Positions 18,241 through 26,642 of a DNA stretch of 64,000 bases are shown piece by piece. Where the stretch lies: NCBI RefSeq assembly GCF_014192115.1, contig NZ_JACHXL010000004.1, positions 1-64,000 of the forward strand, in the 5' to 3' direction. The notes beneath the pieces were generated by a model. The model was given only the letters and a program-made list of their open reading frames with translations. It was not told where the DNA came from and ran no database searches. Within the stretch, counting starts at the first letter, position 1, and each line of letters opens with the position of its first letter. Both the position numbers and the translations under genes were made by a program. The stretch comes from Psychrobacter luti. GTDB lineage: Bacteria > Pseudomonadota > Gammaproteobacteria > Pseudomonadales > Moraxellaceae.

Positions 18241-18482
18241 TTGGTTGCCTCATTATTTATTTTGGATAAAGTGGTTTTATCAAGCCAATAGACATGCCAA
18301 TGCTTGCCGTCTTTATCTATTCGTTTGCGATGTATGGTTAAGCCTGTATTTTCTAACTGATTAATGCGAGTGGGTAACGTGGCTATTCTATAAAGTTCGA
18401 TAGCTTGCCAGCGTGTGATTGGTTCACCTGTCAAAAGATGATCTTTGATTATTTGGTTTTGACTACGTTTTAGCTTATCCAT
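18237..18482 (-). CDS. Helix-turn-helix (winged helix) protein
   Basis: An 81-residue protein. The segment SQNQIIKDHLLTGEPITRWQAIELYRIATLPTRI reads as a winged helix-turn-helix with a following wing (HWHVYWL). I take ATG 18482 as the start because AAGGG sits 7 bases upstream. An ATG five codons earlier (18497) is possible. It overlaps the preceding AlpA-like gene by 8 bp. It is probably a DNA-binding regulator or replication accessory of the element. Confidence 0.65.
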   Translation of the reverse strand: MDKLKRSQNQIIKDHLLTGEPITRWQAIELYRIATLPTRINQLENTGLTIHRKRIDKDGKHWHVYWLDKTTLSKINNEATK

Positions 18483-18723
18483 GGTTAAGCCCTTCATTAG
18501 TAGCGTTTAGATACTCCACAATATCGCTACCTTTAAAGTAGTAAACGCCATTGATAGATAATGGTGGTGTGATCTTATCGGTTTTAATCCATCGTCTAAT
18601 AGTTTCGGGGTGCTTGTGGAATATATCGGCTATTTGCTTGACTTGATAAAGCTCTTTTGGGTTCGCCAATAGATAAGCTAGGTTTAGCTTATTGGTAGGT
18701 GTTGCGTGGGTAGTGTTAGGCAT
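18475..18723 (-). CDS. AlpA/excisionase-like DNA-binding protein
   Basis: An 82-residue protein with a MerR-type helix-turn-helix of the HTH_17 kind: YQVKQIADIFHKHPETIRRWI, followed by the wing GVYYFKGSDIVEYL. Proteins of this size and fold act as AlpA regulators or excisionases in P4-like elements and help choose between integration and excision. It starts the run of genes leading into the DUF3987 gene. Which of the two roles it has cannot be read from sequence. Confidence 0.72.
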   Translation of the reverse strand: MPNTTHATPTNKLNLAYLLANPKELYQVKQIADIFHKHPETIRRWIKTDKITPPLSINGVYYFKGSDIVEYLNATNEGLNHG

Positions 18724-18829
18724 ATGCCTTAACTCCTATTCAGTTGATGAAAGTTGTTAAGGCTTATTGTGGGGCGTGGGGTGTTGTAAGAAATTAATTT
18801 GAATTAATTAAAATTAAAACGAGAGGCTT

Positions 18830-19633
18830 TTAATCTTTTGATAGCTTGAACATATCAGCATAGGCTTGTACTGCCTTGCTGATTTTATCAGTGTTGGCTT
18901 TAAGTCCTAGCGTGTCATTTTCATTCATGCCTAGTTCATCAACTATTTGCATAGTTAAGTTAAGTACCTGTTCATTTATTTGGGTAGCATTAGGGCGGTC
19001 ACCTATACGAAAAGTATTAGACTGTTTAGCCAGTAGAATTGCCAGCATTGCGATTAACTTTTTATCGGTGTTGGTTTCATCTGTTTGCGCTCTGGTTCGC
19101 TGTGGGGCTTGTTGCTGGTCATCTAACTGCGCTTTGACTTGTGCAAGTTCGTTTTCAAGTTGATCTATGAGCTGCTGTGACTTTTCAGCATCTTGCGTTG
19201 TATCTATCTTAAGTAATTTATCCAACTCAACTTTAGCAATATAAATATCTTCAAAGTTTATGTAATGACTTTTATTGATAATATATTTACCGTCTTTACT
19301 TAAATCTGGCTTCATACCATTATCATAGCGATAAACTCTGTCATAAAATATTACGTCTATATAAGCATCATTTTGAATTAAAAGCTTATAAGCGTCATCA
19401 TGTTTGACGTAGTAGTAAGCAGCGTTAAAATTAGAACCATCAAAAAAATAAAAAACTGCGGATATTTTATTCTGCATTATAAGGTCGTAAATATCCTTGT
19501 TGAGCCTATATCTATCCCTGCTAATAGATAAGTCGTATTCATAACCTAAGTGGTTAAAGTAATCAGCTACATCATTAATAGATAAATAGTCTTTAGGTAA
19601 AATTGCCATAGCCATGCCTTGCTTGTTATTCAT
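18830..19633 (-). CDS. Hypothetical element protein with N-terminal HTH-like segment and coiled coil
   Basis: A 267-residue protein. The N-terminus (PKDYLSINDVADYFNHLG) looks like a helix-turn-helix of the DNA-binding type used to read element DNA. A middle domain rich in Tyr and Asp follows (YRLNKDIYDLIMQNKISAVFYFF), then a coiled coil (DAEKSQQLIDQLENELAQVKAQ) and a helical C-terminus. Similar proteins are frequent in Moraxellaceae islands next to the integrase, but no function is established to my knowledge. It lies between the integrase and the AlpA-like gene, all in the same orientation. Confidence 0.62.
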   Translation of the reverse strand: MNNKQGMAMAILPKDYLSINDVADYFNHLGYEYDLSISRDRYRLNKDIYDLIMQNKISAVFYFFDGSNFNAAYYYVKHDDAYKLLIQNDAYIDVIFYDRVYRYDNGMKPDLSKDGKYIINKSHYINFEDIYIAKVELDKLLKIDTTQDAEKSQQLIDQLENELAQVKAQLDDQQQAPQRTRAQTDETNTDKKLIAMLAILLAKQSNTFRIGDRPNATQINEQVLNLTMQIVDELGMNENDTLGLKANTDKISKAVQAYADMFKLSKD

Positions 19634-19733
19634 ACCTTAGTTAAAAAAGGTGCAAGGCATGCCAGCCTAAGGCATGAAATGTCTGGCGTTCGGGTAATTA
19701 GTCCTAGCCTTGCATGATCATTGCAGTAGCGTC

Positions 19734-21062
19734 TTAGCTCTGCTTTTGTGCTTGTTGTTTAAAGTCTGCATGAATAACATTATCAAACTTGCCAGCTTTT
19801 ATGTCATCTAGGTAGTTTGCCCAGTCATTCATCATTTTTGCTCGCTGCTCTAATCCTGTCATTCGATTGTATGCAGTGCCATAAGCGTTAAGCATGCGGT
19901 GACCTAGTGCAAGCTCAGTTATCAGTTCATCATAACCTAGCCGCTCCATAAGCATAGTTTTTGCTGTACTTCTAAAGCCATGGGGGCTATGTATATCCTT
20001 ATAGCCTTGTCCGTTATTCATTAAATCACTATTTAATACTTTGTTGATCGCTTGCGGATGATGGTAAGGCTCTTTTTTGCGCCTAGCGTTATGAAATACA
20101 TAATCGCTATCACCTGTTAGGCTTTGCATTTGCTTTAGTATAGCGAGGGCTTGCGGTGCTAGTGGTATTACTAGACTTGTTACCATATCGCCCCTATTAC
20201 CTGATTTTTGTGGCTTAAACTGCCATTGCTTTTTGAGCCAATGAATATCAGTCCATCGCATAGCGCATAGATCGCCTACTCGAGTAAATGTTAAAGATAA
20301 TAGCTGTAAGATACGCTTGTTATATAGCTGGCTTGCATCGTCTAGCTGCTCAATTTCGTTTAGCAGTTTGGCGAAGGCAGTTACATCATTACTCAATGCT
20401 GGGCGGTGCTTAGACGTATGTCTTTTAAGCGTTCCTTGTAGGTCGCTTGCTGGGTTGTACTCAATTACCATATGAGCTTTAGCAATCTGCAAGATACTCT
20501 TGAGTAATGTTCTTACCCTCAATCCTTTATAAGTATTGGTTTTTTGAATGCTGTTAATAAATTTGATAACTAGACTGGGTGTTATGTCGGTTACCTTCAT
20601 ATGCCCTAACTGTTTTTCAATCGGTCTTACTAGCTCTTCAAGATTTTTGATAGTACGTTTTTTTAGGTTTTTGCTGGCTTGAATATCGCGCCATTCGTTG
20701 ATGAAGTGGTTTAAGGTGTTTTGGCGTTCGGTAAGTTCTTTTTGCTTTTTACCTTCTCTATGCTCTATCGGATCAGTACCTTTAGCTAGTAGCTGCATAT
20801 TGTCATTATGATATTGACGGGCATCAGCAAGGCTTAATGCTGGGTATTGTCCTAGGGTCATGTATGGGCGTTTGCCTGTAATGGGGTGAGTATAACGGTG
20901 TCTAAAATCGCTAGTAGCGTCTGCACCTTCTTTATGCGGTCTTATACGCACTTCTAAGCCTTTATAACCTGCTATCGGATAACTAACTGCTTTGTCAGCT
21001 TGCACGACTTCCCTAATAGCTCGCTTGATCTGGGTGTCGGTGCTAATCTCCTTTCTAACCAT
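19734..21062 (-). CDS. P4-type tyrosine integrase of the petC element
   Basis: A 442-residue tyrosine recombinase with an N-terminal DUF4102 arm-binding domain (KGLEVRIRP, YPALSLADAR), a SAM-like core-binding domain, and a catalytic domain with TRVGDLCAMRW (Arg), HGFR (His, Arg), ALGHR (His) and the Tyr in YGTAYNR. I choose ATG 21062 (MVRKEIST) with AAGGGGTAAG upstream. An earlier ATG at 21101 would translate two arm-site repeats into MATKVATK and is probably not used. The arm sites overlap the leader, so the integrase may repress its own gene. Confidence 0.9.
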   Translation of the reverse strand: MVRKEISTDTQIKRAIREVVQADKAVSYPIAGYKGLEVRIRPHKEGADATSDFRHRYTHPITGKRPYMTLGQYPALSLADARQYHNDNMQLLAKGTDPIEHREGKKQKELTERQNTLNHFINEWRDIQASKNLKKRTIKNLEELVRPIEKQLGHMKVTDITPSLVIKFINSIQKTNTYKGLRVRTLLKSILQIAKAHMVIEYNPASDLQGTLKRHTSKHRPALSNDVTAFAKLLNEIEQLDDASQLYNKRILQLLSLTFTRVGDLCAMRWTDIHWLKKQWQFKPQKSGNRGDMVTSLVIPLAPQALAILKQMQSLTGDSDYVFHNARRKKEPYHHPQAINKVLNSDLMNNGQGYKDIHSPHGFRSTAKTMLMERLGYDELITELALGHRMLNAYGTAYNRMTGLEQRAKMMNDWANYLDDIKAGKFDNVIHADFKQQAQKQS

Positions 21063-21078
21063 TTTCTTACCCCTTAAT

Positions 21079-21099
21079 TTGGTAGCCACCTTGGTAGCC
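21079..21099 (+). promoter_or_regulatory. Right arm-type integrase sites
   Basis: TTGGTAGCC at 21079-21087 and 21091-21099, 12 bp apart, in the same orientation as the left-end copies. They lie directly upstream of the integrase start. Confidence 0.7.
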
Positions 21100-21250
21100 A
21101 TTTATAACGCTTTATGTTGTAAGATAATATTGTACGTTGTAGTACATCATATATCTAAAATCGCTATACATCAATAAAACAAAGGGTTTAAGGGTTGTTT
21201 TTATCGCCTAGTGTTTTAAGAAGTTAAACCATGTATTATATAAAAAGCAT

Positions 21251-21264
21251 TACTTCGGTAGTGC
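21251..21264 (+). other. attR core
   Basis: TACTTCGGTAGTGC, identical to 12097-12110. It is followed by CTTTTTTATT, the likely native tail of the petC terminator. Confidence 0.8.
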
Positions 21265-21346
21265 CTTTTTTATTATTTTGACAGATTATAAAACACTAAA
21301 ATGTCATTTGGAAAAAGGCTCACCCCTAATGTTTACGTACACTACC

Positions 21347-21393
21347 TTGATAAACAGAGCCACATTGTTTACGATAACAGGCTTTACTAATAT
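21347..21393 (+). promoter_or_regulatory. Candidate sspA promoters
   Basis: TTGATA (21347-21352), 17-bp spacer, TACGAT (21370-21375). An overlapping alternative is TTGTTT (21365-21370), 17 bp, TAATAT (21388-21393). Both lie to the right of attR, so insertion left the sspA promoter intact. Confidence 0.4.
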
Positions 21394-21404
21394 ATTAGGC
21401 TTTC

Positions 21405-22019
21405 ATGATTGATGCGAATGACATTCCAAGTAGTCAGCTGATTTTATACGCTGATGACGGCTACGACAGTCATGTGGTGCGTCTATTACTTGAAGAAAAA
21501 AAGCTTGCCTATTATTTATCACGTTTGCACTCTGAGCGTCCTGAAGATTTGACAGAGCTCAACCCCTATCACACCCTGCCTGTCTTGCAGCAGCGGGAAA
21601 TTACACTATATGAGATTAACGTGATCTTTGAGTATCTTGAAGAGCGTTACCATGCCAATAAGCTATTGCCTGAAACGCCGCAAGAGCGGGCACAATTCCG
21701 CCAATTAGCATGGCGTATTCAACGCGATTGGCTGGTACTCGGTAAGCGTCTACTTATGCATCCAGACAGTTTTAATAAAGCCCAAGCTGCCATGGCAAAA
21801 AAACAGCTGAGCGATTCACTAATCACTATATCACCACTATTTGCGCATAAGCCTTACTTTATGGCAGATGAATTTGGTTGGTGCGATGTGCTATTAGCGC
21901 CTTTACTATGGCGATTGGAAGAAATGGGCATTGAGCTACCGCGGGCTATCAGTCGTCCCCTATTTGATTATCAAAAACGGGTCTTCGAGCGTGAAAGTTT
22001 TCAAAAAAGTGTGCGCTAA
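21405..22019 (+). CDS. sspA: Stringent starvation protein A (GST-fold RNA polymerase-binding protein)
   Basis: A 204-residue glutathione-S-transferase-fold protein. The thioredoxin-like half (LILYADDGYDSHVVRLLLEEK, PYHTLPVLQQREITLYEINVI) and the helical half (QLAWRIQRDWLVLGKRL, AHKPYFMADEFGWCDVLLAPLLWRL) match SspA. SspA binds RNA polymerase and modulates transcription during starvation and acid stress. It is not a glutathione transferase in the usual sense. It pairs with sspB downstream and normally follows petABC. Here it is separated by the inserted element. Confidence 0.9.
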   Translation: MIDANDIPSSQLILYADDGYDSHVVRLLLEEKKLAYYLSRLHSERPEDLTELNPYHTLPVLQQREITLYEINVIFEYLEERYHANKLLPETPQERAQFRQLAWRIQRDWLVLGKRLLMHPDSFNKAQAAMAKKQLSDSLITISPLFAHKPYFMADEFGWCDVLLAPLLWRLEEMGIELPRAISRPLFDYQKRVFERESFQKSVR

Positions 22020-22147
22020 TTAGACAATAGCAAAGTGCTACCTTAAAATAACCAATAATTAAGCATGAATGACTTTTTTATAATGAACACTCTACCGTCA
22101 ATCCTTTTTTAATTATTATTTCATATCCTCAGCATAGGAAGCCAAAG

Positions 22148-22591
22148 ATGAGCGAAGAAACCACCTCTATTACCCCAACCCGTCCTTATATGGTACGCGC
22201 GATATATCAATGGATAGAAGACAATGCGCTCACACCGTACCTGATGGTGGACGCCACTGCCGATAACGTACAAATTCCAAGAGAACATGTACAAGATGGG
22301 CGTATCGTGCTTAATATCGCCAGTCGTGCAACCGGTAACATGAGTATGGGAAATGACTACATTAACTTTAGTGCACGCTTTAGCGGGGTATCCCAAGAGA
22401 TTTGGGTACCACTAACGGCGGTAATGGGCATCTATGCTAAAGAAAATTCACAAGGGATGTTTTTTGACCCTAATGAATATGACAATTATGAACCTGAAGA
22501 GGACGCTGTTGCAAGTAGCAGCTCTAAAACCAACGTTGCAGCACCTAAGCCCAAACGTGATAATAAAGCCGGTTTAAAAGTTTTAAAGTAA
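22148..22591 (+). CDS. sspB: ClpXP specificity-enhancing factor SspB
   Basis: A 147-residue protein. The folded domain (RPYMVRAIYQWIEDNALTPYL, IVLNIASRATGNMSMGNDYI, FSARFSGVSQEIWVPLTAVMGIYAKENSQGM) is the SspB substrate-binding domain for ssrA-tagged peptides. A flexible acidic linker and a C-terminal basic ClpX-docking tail (AGLKVLK) follow. It delivers tagged, stalled-translation products to ClpXP. It is encoded 128 bp after sspA and ends at a strong bidirectional terminator shared with dcd. Confidence 0.92.
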   Translation: MSEETTSITPTRPYMVRAIYQWIEDNALTPYLMVDATADNVQIPREHVQDGRIVLNIASRATGNMSMGNDYINFSARFSGVSQEIWVPLTAVMGIYAKENSQGMFFDPNEYDNYEPEEDAVASSSSKTNVAAPKPKRDNKAGLKVLK

Positions 22592-22644
22592 CTGATTTTA
22601 AAGAATCATCGATTTTGAAATAGCCAAAATATAGAACAATAAAA

Positions 22645-22677
22645 AAGCCAGCATATTTAATATGACTGGCTTTTTTA
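22645..22677. terminator. Bidirectional terminator between sspB and dcd
   Basis: AGCCAG (22646-22651) pairs with CTGGCT (22666-22671), extended by CATATT/AATATG with one bulge. It is flanked by A-run and T-run, so usable from both sides. Confidence 0.88.
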
Positions 22678-22709
22678 TTGTGAGTCTAAAAGGATGACAA
22701 CCTTAAAAA

Positions 22710-22754
22710 CACTTAAGTTCTAGGCGCTTAAATTCTAGACGCTTAAGTTCTTGG
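22710..22754. repeat. Three 15-bp tandem repeats across the 3' end of dcd
   Basis: Copies at 22710-22724, 22725-22739 and 22740-22754 differ at a few positions. The third overlaps the dcd stop codon and encodes its last residues. Confidence 0.85.
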
Positions 22755-23318
22755 CAGTGTCACACCGCGTTGACCTTGGTATTTACCGCCACGGTCTTTA
22801 TAACTGGTTTCGCAGACGTCATCAGCATCACTTTGGAAAAATAGCATTTGTGCCACGCCTTCGCCTGCATAAATACGCGCTGGCAAATTGGTGGTATTAC
22901 TAAATTCTAAAGTAACATGCCCTTCCCACTCAGGCTCAAGTGGTGTCACGTTAACAATGATACCGCAGCGTGCATAGGTTGATTTACCAAGACAAATCGT
23001 CAATACATCACGTGGAATACGAAAATACTCCATGGTACGCGCCAATGCAAACGAGTTTGGTGGAATAATACATTCGTCCCCAACGATATCGATAAAGCTT
23101 TTCTCATCGAAGTTTTTAGGATCAACAACTACCGAATGCACGTTGGTAAAGACTTTAAACTCAGGGGCACAGCGCACATCATAACCATAGCTTGAGGTGC
23201 CATAACTGACCAAACGCTCGCCTGCATCATTAAAGCGCACTTGACCTGGCTCATATGGTTCAATCATGCCATGTTCTTCGGCCATTTTACGAATCCAGCG
23301 GTCAGATTTGATAGACAT
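22743..23318 (-). CDS. dcd: dCTP deaminase
   Basis: A 191-residue trimeric enzyme that deaminates dCTP to dUTP, feeding dTMP synthesis. Signature segments include [28 protein letters not shown], the loop [29 protein letters not shown] with its catalytic Glu, and the C-terminal [14 protein letters not shown] that closes over the nucleotide. The length is as usual for the family. It converges with sspB over a shared terminator. The sequence just after its stop is a set of 15-bp repeats. Confidence 0.95.
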   Translation of the reverse strand: MSIKSDRWIRKMAEEHGMIEPYEPGQVRFNDAGERLVSYGTSSYGYDVRCAPEFKVFTNVHSVVVDPKNFDEKSFIDIVGDECIIPPNSFALARTMEYFRIPRDVLTICLGKSTYARCGIIVNVTPLEPEWEGHVTLEFSNTTNLPARIYAGEGVAQMLFFQSDADDVCETSYKDRGGKYQGQRGVTLPRT

Positions 23319-23494
23319 TGTTCTTCCTTAGCAAAAGCAAATATTTAATAGTGGTTATGATACCGTATTTGGATAGCGACGATTATACGGAATTGGCGGC
23401 TGAATTTATAGAGCAGCAACGACTTAAAAATAAAGCATGCTATTCAATATCTAGTACGTGTCTTGCTGCTGCTACCTAAACTACGCTCACTACA

Positions 23495-24625
23495 CTACCA
23501 TTTAGCAAAATGGTCTTCTGCCAATCCCATTACCTTATCAATCTTAATCACCTCATCTCCCAAATGTATCTCCCCGCTATACAATCCAATCCACTGCTCA
23601 AAGATACTGGCAAGCACGCCAAAATTATCGGTCTTTTTATAGACAGTAATCGGCGTAAAAGTTAAATCAATATCGATATTGCTCCAGCCTAAATTTTGAT
23701 GATAGACACGCCAAGTATTTTGCGCGGGTATATTCAAATCTTTGCGTACAAACATCACGGGCGGTAAATAAACTATTTGTCCATCAAGCCAACAAGCGTT
23801 TTCACTGGCTCCCGTTTCATTCACGCCCATTGATAAGTTCAAGGTAAAATGTCGACCATCTGGCAAATAGCTATTAATACAGGTCCAAAACCAATTGGTC
23901 TTATGACGCATGTAGCCGAGCGTCCAATCTAGATTGGCAATAGTGGTATCATTAAAGTCTATTTGCTTAGCTTTAGCATCGGGAGAATTAGGAATACGAG
24001 CAGCATCAGCGTTAAATTTTGAATTTTCTTTAATGCGTAAATGCCCAGATACAGCGGTTAATGGTTCTTTTTGGGTGAATGTCCAGCCTCGCCTGCCCGT
24101 TGGTGTACAGATAGCTAATGGCTGTGACTGCCTTGCTAAGGTTGCATTGAGCGCAAGGTTTTGACTATCTAAAACAACGTTAATCTGCGAAGGCGTAAAA
24201 TCTAAAGTAACGGTTAGTTTGGAGTGGGTAAATGCCATTTGCCCTTGATAGCAATCGCCTGTTAAACGCGTTTGGCGAGTCAAAGGCTGCAAGGCTTCGC
24301 AGACTTCTAACTCATCCGTTTCATTATTATAAAGATAAACAAACGCACTGGTTGCTAGCTTAATCGTTGCTAGTGCTAGACAAACTCGATAAGGCGGCTG
24401 AATAATTTGAATAAAGCAGAATTGATTGGCTTTTAAATCTTTGCGCCAGTTTGGCAGCGCCTTTTGCGAGATAAGATAGCTATGGTAGTCCAAGTAGTTA
24501 ATGTTTTTTACTTGCGCAAAAACACCAAAAACAGGCTGACCGTTTTGAATAAGCTGGTCAAGGCTAACTGGTCTTTCACCCGCAGGTGAATACTGCTGAA
24601 TTTGTTCGTTGCGATTTTGATTCAT
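23495..24625 (-). CDS. DUF2804 domain protein
   Basis: A 376-residue protein. The segments PTGRRGWTFTQKEP, TLGYMRHKTNWFWTC and HFTLNLSMGVNETGASENACWLDG are typical of DUF2804, a beta-rich family without an assigned reaction. Its beta-sandwich-like pattern resembles lipocalin/AttH-type proteins that may bind lipids or terpenoids. There is no signal peptide. The downstream gene order (with a 141-residue protein 23 bp upstream) suggests a two-gene transcript. The function remains open. Confidence 0.75.
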   Translation of the reverse strand: MNQNRNEQIQQYSPAGERPVSLDQLIQNGQPVFGVFAQVKNINYLDYHSYLISQKALPNWRKDLKANQFCFIQIIQPPYRVCLALATIKLATSAFVYLYNNETDELEVCEALQPLTRQTRLTGDCYQGQMAFTHSKLTVTLDFTPSQINVVLDSQNLALNATLARQSQPLAICTPTGRRGWTFTQKEPLTAVSGHLRIKENSKFNADAARIPNSPDAKAKQIDFNDTTIANLDWTLGYMRHKTNWFWTCINSYLPDGRHFTLNLSMGVNETGASENACWLDGQIVYLPPVMFVRKDLNIPAQNTWRVYHQNLGWSNIDIDLTFTPITVYKKTDNFGVLASIFEQWIGLYSGEIHLGDEVIKIDKVMGLAEDHFAKW

Positions 24626-24648
24626 GATTGAGGCATCCTAGCCAAAAT

Positions 24649-25074
24649 TTATTGTGAGGCTACCTGTCCTTGGTAGCTAACTGTGATACTTATGATTTTT
24701 CTTTTTGCCTGTCTTGAAGCTACCCAAACGGCTTCTCTAATAACCTTAACTTCTATACTGGTCAAACCGTCTGTAAGCTCTTCTGTCACATTCACTACTG
24801 CAAAGCCATTCAACGCAAATACATGCTTGGGAAACCTAAGCAATAAATCATCTATGGCATGTACAGCTGGCAAAAAATCAGCAATCACCAGTCGACGATT
24901 GCTAAAATCCGCATTAACCTGATGGCGTTTGCTGCTGCCATCTTTGTAGTGGCAAACGGCAAGCACTTGATTGTTTGAGAGCTCAATCACGTATATCGGC
25001 GGGCGGAATAATTTTAAAAACTTATACTGCTTGGGAACATTGTCTAAATAACGTTGATAAATCGATAAGCTCAC
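24649..25074 (-). CDS. Hypothetical protein, 141 residues
   Basis: The start is GTG 25074 with AAAAGGGAATATT upstream. The protein is a mix of beta and helix (PPIYVIELSNNQVLAVCHYKDGSSKRHQVNADF) without signal peptide, membrane segment or recognised motif. It precedes the DUF2804 gene by 23 bp on the same strand, so the two are probably co-transcribed and may act together. I do not recognise the family. Confidence 0.6.
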   Translation of the reverse strand: MSLSIYQRYLDNVPKQYKFLKLFRPPIYVIELSNNQVLAVCHYKDGSSKRHQVNADFSNRRLVIADFLPAVHAIDDLLLRFPKHVFALNGFAVVNVTEELTDGLTSIEVKVIREAVWVASRQAKRKIISITVSYQGQVASQ

Positions 25075-25145
25075 AATATTCCCTTTTAAAAGTCAAAGCC
25101 ATTCAGTTTTATATACTTAGGCTATTTTGCTATCGCTAAAAGCCA

Positions 25146-26369
25146 TTAAAAAATACGCTTATCATTGACTGGCTTGGCAAATTTATTAATATTGGCTTCG
25201 ATATTCTTAGCAATGCTCAGATAATACGGCGCAAACTCATCATCAACCAACACGCTCGGCTCACCTTTATCTACTTGTGCACGGATACCGCTAGCAAGTG
25301 GCAATTGCCCTAACAGCGGTACCTGATATTGCTCAGCGATAAACTCGCCCCCACCCGTACCAAAGATAGCTTCGGTATGATGACAGTTGCTACAGGTATG
25401 CAGCGCCATATTCTCAACCACACCAAGCACCGGAATATTGGTTTTATTAAACATCTCAATACCTTTTTGCGCATCAAGTAAGGCAATATGCTGCGGCGTC
25501 GTAACAATGACCGCACCTGTGACAGGAATACGCTGTGCGAGCGTCAATTGGATATCGCCCGTACCTGGTGGCATATCAATGACTAAGTAATCTAGTTGTG
25601 GCCAGTTGGTTTGGTTATACAGCTGCATCAACGCACCAGTGGCCTTTGGCCCGCGCCAAGCAACAGGGGTATTATCACCATCAAGCAAACTACCAATCGA
25701 TAGCATCGCCATACCATGCGCATCGACAGGCACAAACTGCTCGTTTTCCAGTTGCGGCTTGACATCAGCGACGCCAAGCATCGTTGGCATACTAGGACCA
25801 TAAATGTCAGCATCGAGGACGCCAACACGGTTGCCCAATTTTTGTAATGCCAAGGCTATATTGACTGTCGTCGTTGATTTACCAACACCGCCTTTACCTG
25901 ATGCCACGACAATGATATGACGAATACGCGGATGCGCTGCCAGTGATGCTTGCGTTGGCGCAGCTTTAGAAATCGGTGGTTCGCTATCGGTATTGGACTG
26001 TGCTGTAGTAGGCTTAGATTGATTTGCCATGGCATCCGTGGTCTTTGGCATTTGCTTTGGTAAGGTTGATCCTGCACCCTTAGCTGGTGCCGACAACCGA
26101 ACATTCATATGAATGGTTTTGATGCCATGCGGGTGCAGCAACTGACCCAGTTCTTGCTGAATGGTCTCAGGGCTACTATCTTCTGGCAGGCGCAAGTCTA
26201 AAGTAAGTTCTTCACCATTACGCTCGAGCCCCATTACCATGGTGGCAATGCTAATCGTACCTACTTCATAGCCGAGCAGAACCTTGTCAACGGCACTGTC
26301 ACGTTCTGCCTGCTGCTGCGGAGTTTCAGTTTTTGTGGTCGGTTTATTTTTCTTCATAAAGTTAAACAT
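25146..26369 (-). CDS. apbC: Mrp/ApbC-type iron-sulfur cluster carrier ATPase
   Basis: A 407-residue protein of the Mrp/NBP35 class. A MIP18-like N-terminal domain (~25-110) is followed by a Pro/Ser/Gln linker. The deviant Walker A P-loop ASGKGGVGKSTTTVN lies near residue 160. The CxxC motif TCSNCH near residue 325 is the site where a bridging [4Fe-4S] cluster binds between subunits. It carries clusters to apoproteins. The gene stands alone, with metG some 6 kb away, unlike organisms where the two are neighbours. Confidence 0.92.
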   Translation of the reverse strand: MFNFMKKNKPTTKTETPQQQAERDSAVDKVLLGYEVGTISIATMVMGLERNGEELTLDLRLPEDSSPETIQQELGQLLHPHGIKTIHMNVRLSAPAKGAGSTLPKQMPKTTDAMANQSKPTTAQSNTDSEPPISKAAPTQASLAAHPRIRHIIVVASGKGGVGKSTTTVNIALALQKLGNRVGVLDADIYGPSMPTMLGVADVKPQLENEQFVPVDAHGMAMLSIGSLLDGDNTPVAWRGPKATGALMQLYNQTNWPQLDYLVIDMPPGTGDIQLTLAQRIPVTGAVIVTTPQHIALLDAQKGIEMFNKTNIPVLGVVENMALHTCSNCHHTEAIFGTGGGEFIAEQYQVPLLGQLPLASGIRAQVDKGEPSVLVDDEFAPYYLSIAKNIEANINKFAKPVNDKRIF

Positions 26370-26642
26370 AGCTACCGTTACTGCCTATACAAGTGGGTGG
26401 GCATGGTAAAAAACTCAATTCATACTATTACAAACAGGCCAAATCACACTGCCTATGAGCTTTCTAGCCAAACCTTTTATCGTGACAGTGTAGCTCAATT
26501 ACAAGGATAAAAAAACCACAACGCCAATAGGATGATGCTTTGTAAAACCCATCTATCCTGCCATTTATTTTTAATAATTATTATTGATGACTGATGCCAA
26601 TTGTTGTTATTTCTTTATTACCCTTATTAGGGCGTGAAGAAA

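Larger units (their letters stand above)
12097..21264. mobile_element. Integrative element of about 9.15 kb in the petC-sspA interval
   Basis: The 14-bp sequence TACTTCGGTAGTGC is repeated directly at 12097-12110 and 21251-21264, each followed by a T-rich stretch ending TTATT, as expected for attL and attR. A P4-type integrase gene lies at the right end. Arm-type TTGGTAGCC repeats lie inside both ends. All recognised genes inside run on the minus strand and are of mobile-element type. They separate petABC from sspAB, which are adjacent in related genomes (family knowledge). Confidence 0.88.

Noticed and set aside
21063..21101. Upstream start for the first integrase (MATKVATK)
   Set aside because: Those codons are the two arm-site repeats. 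A better ribosome site precedes ATG 21062.
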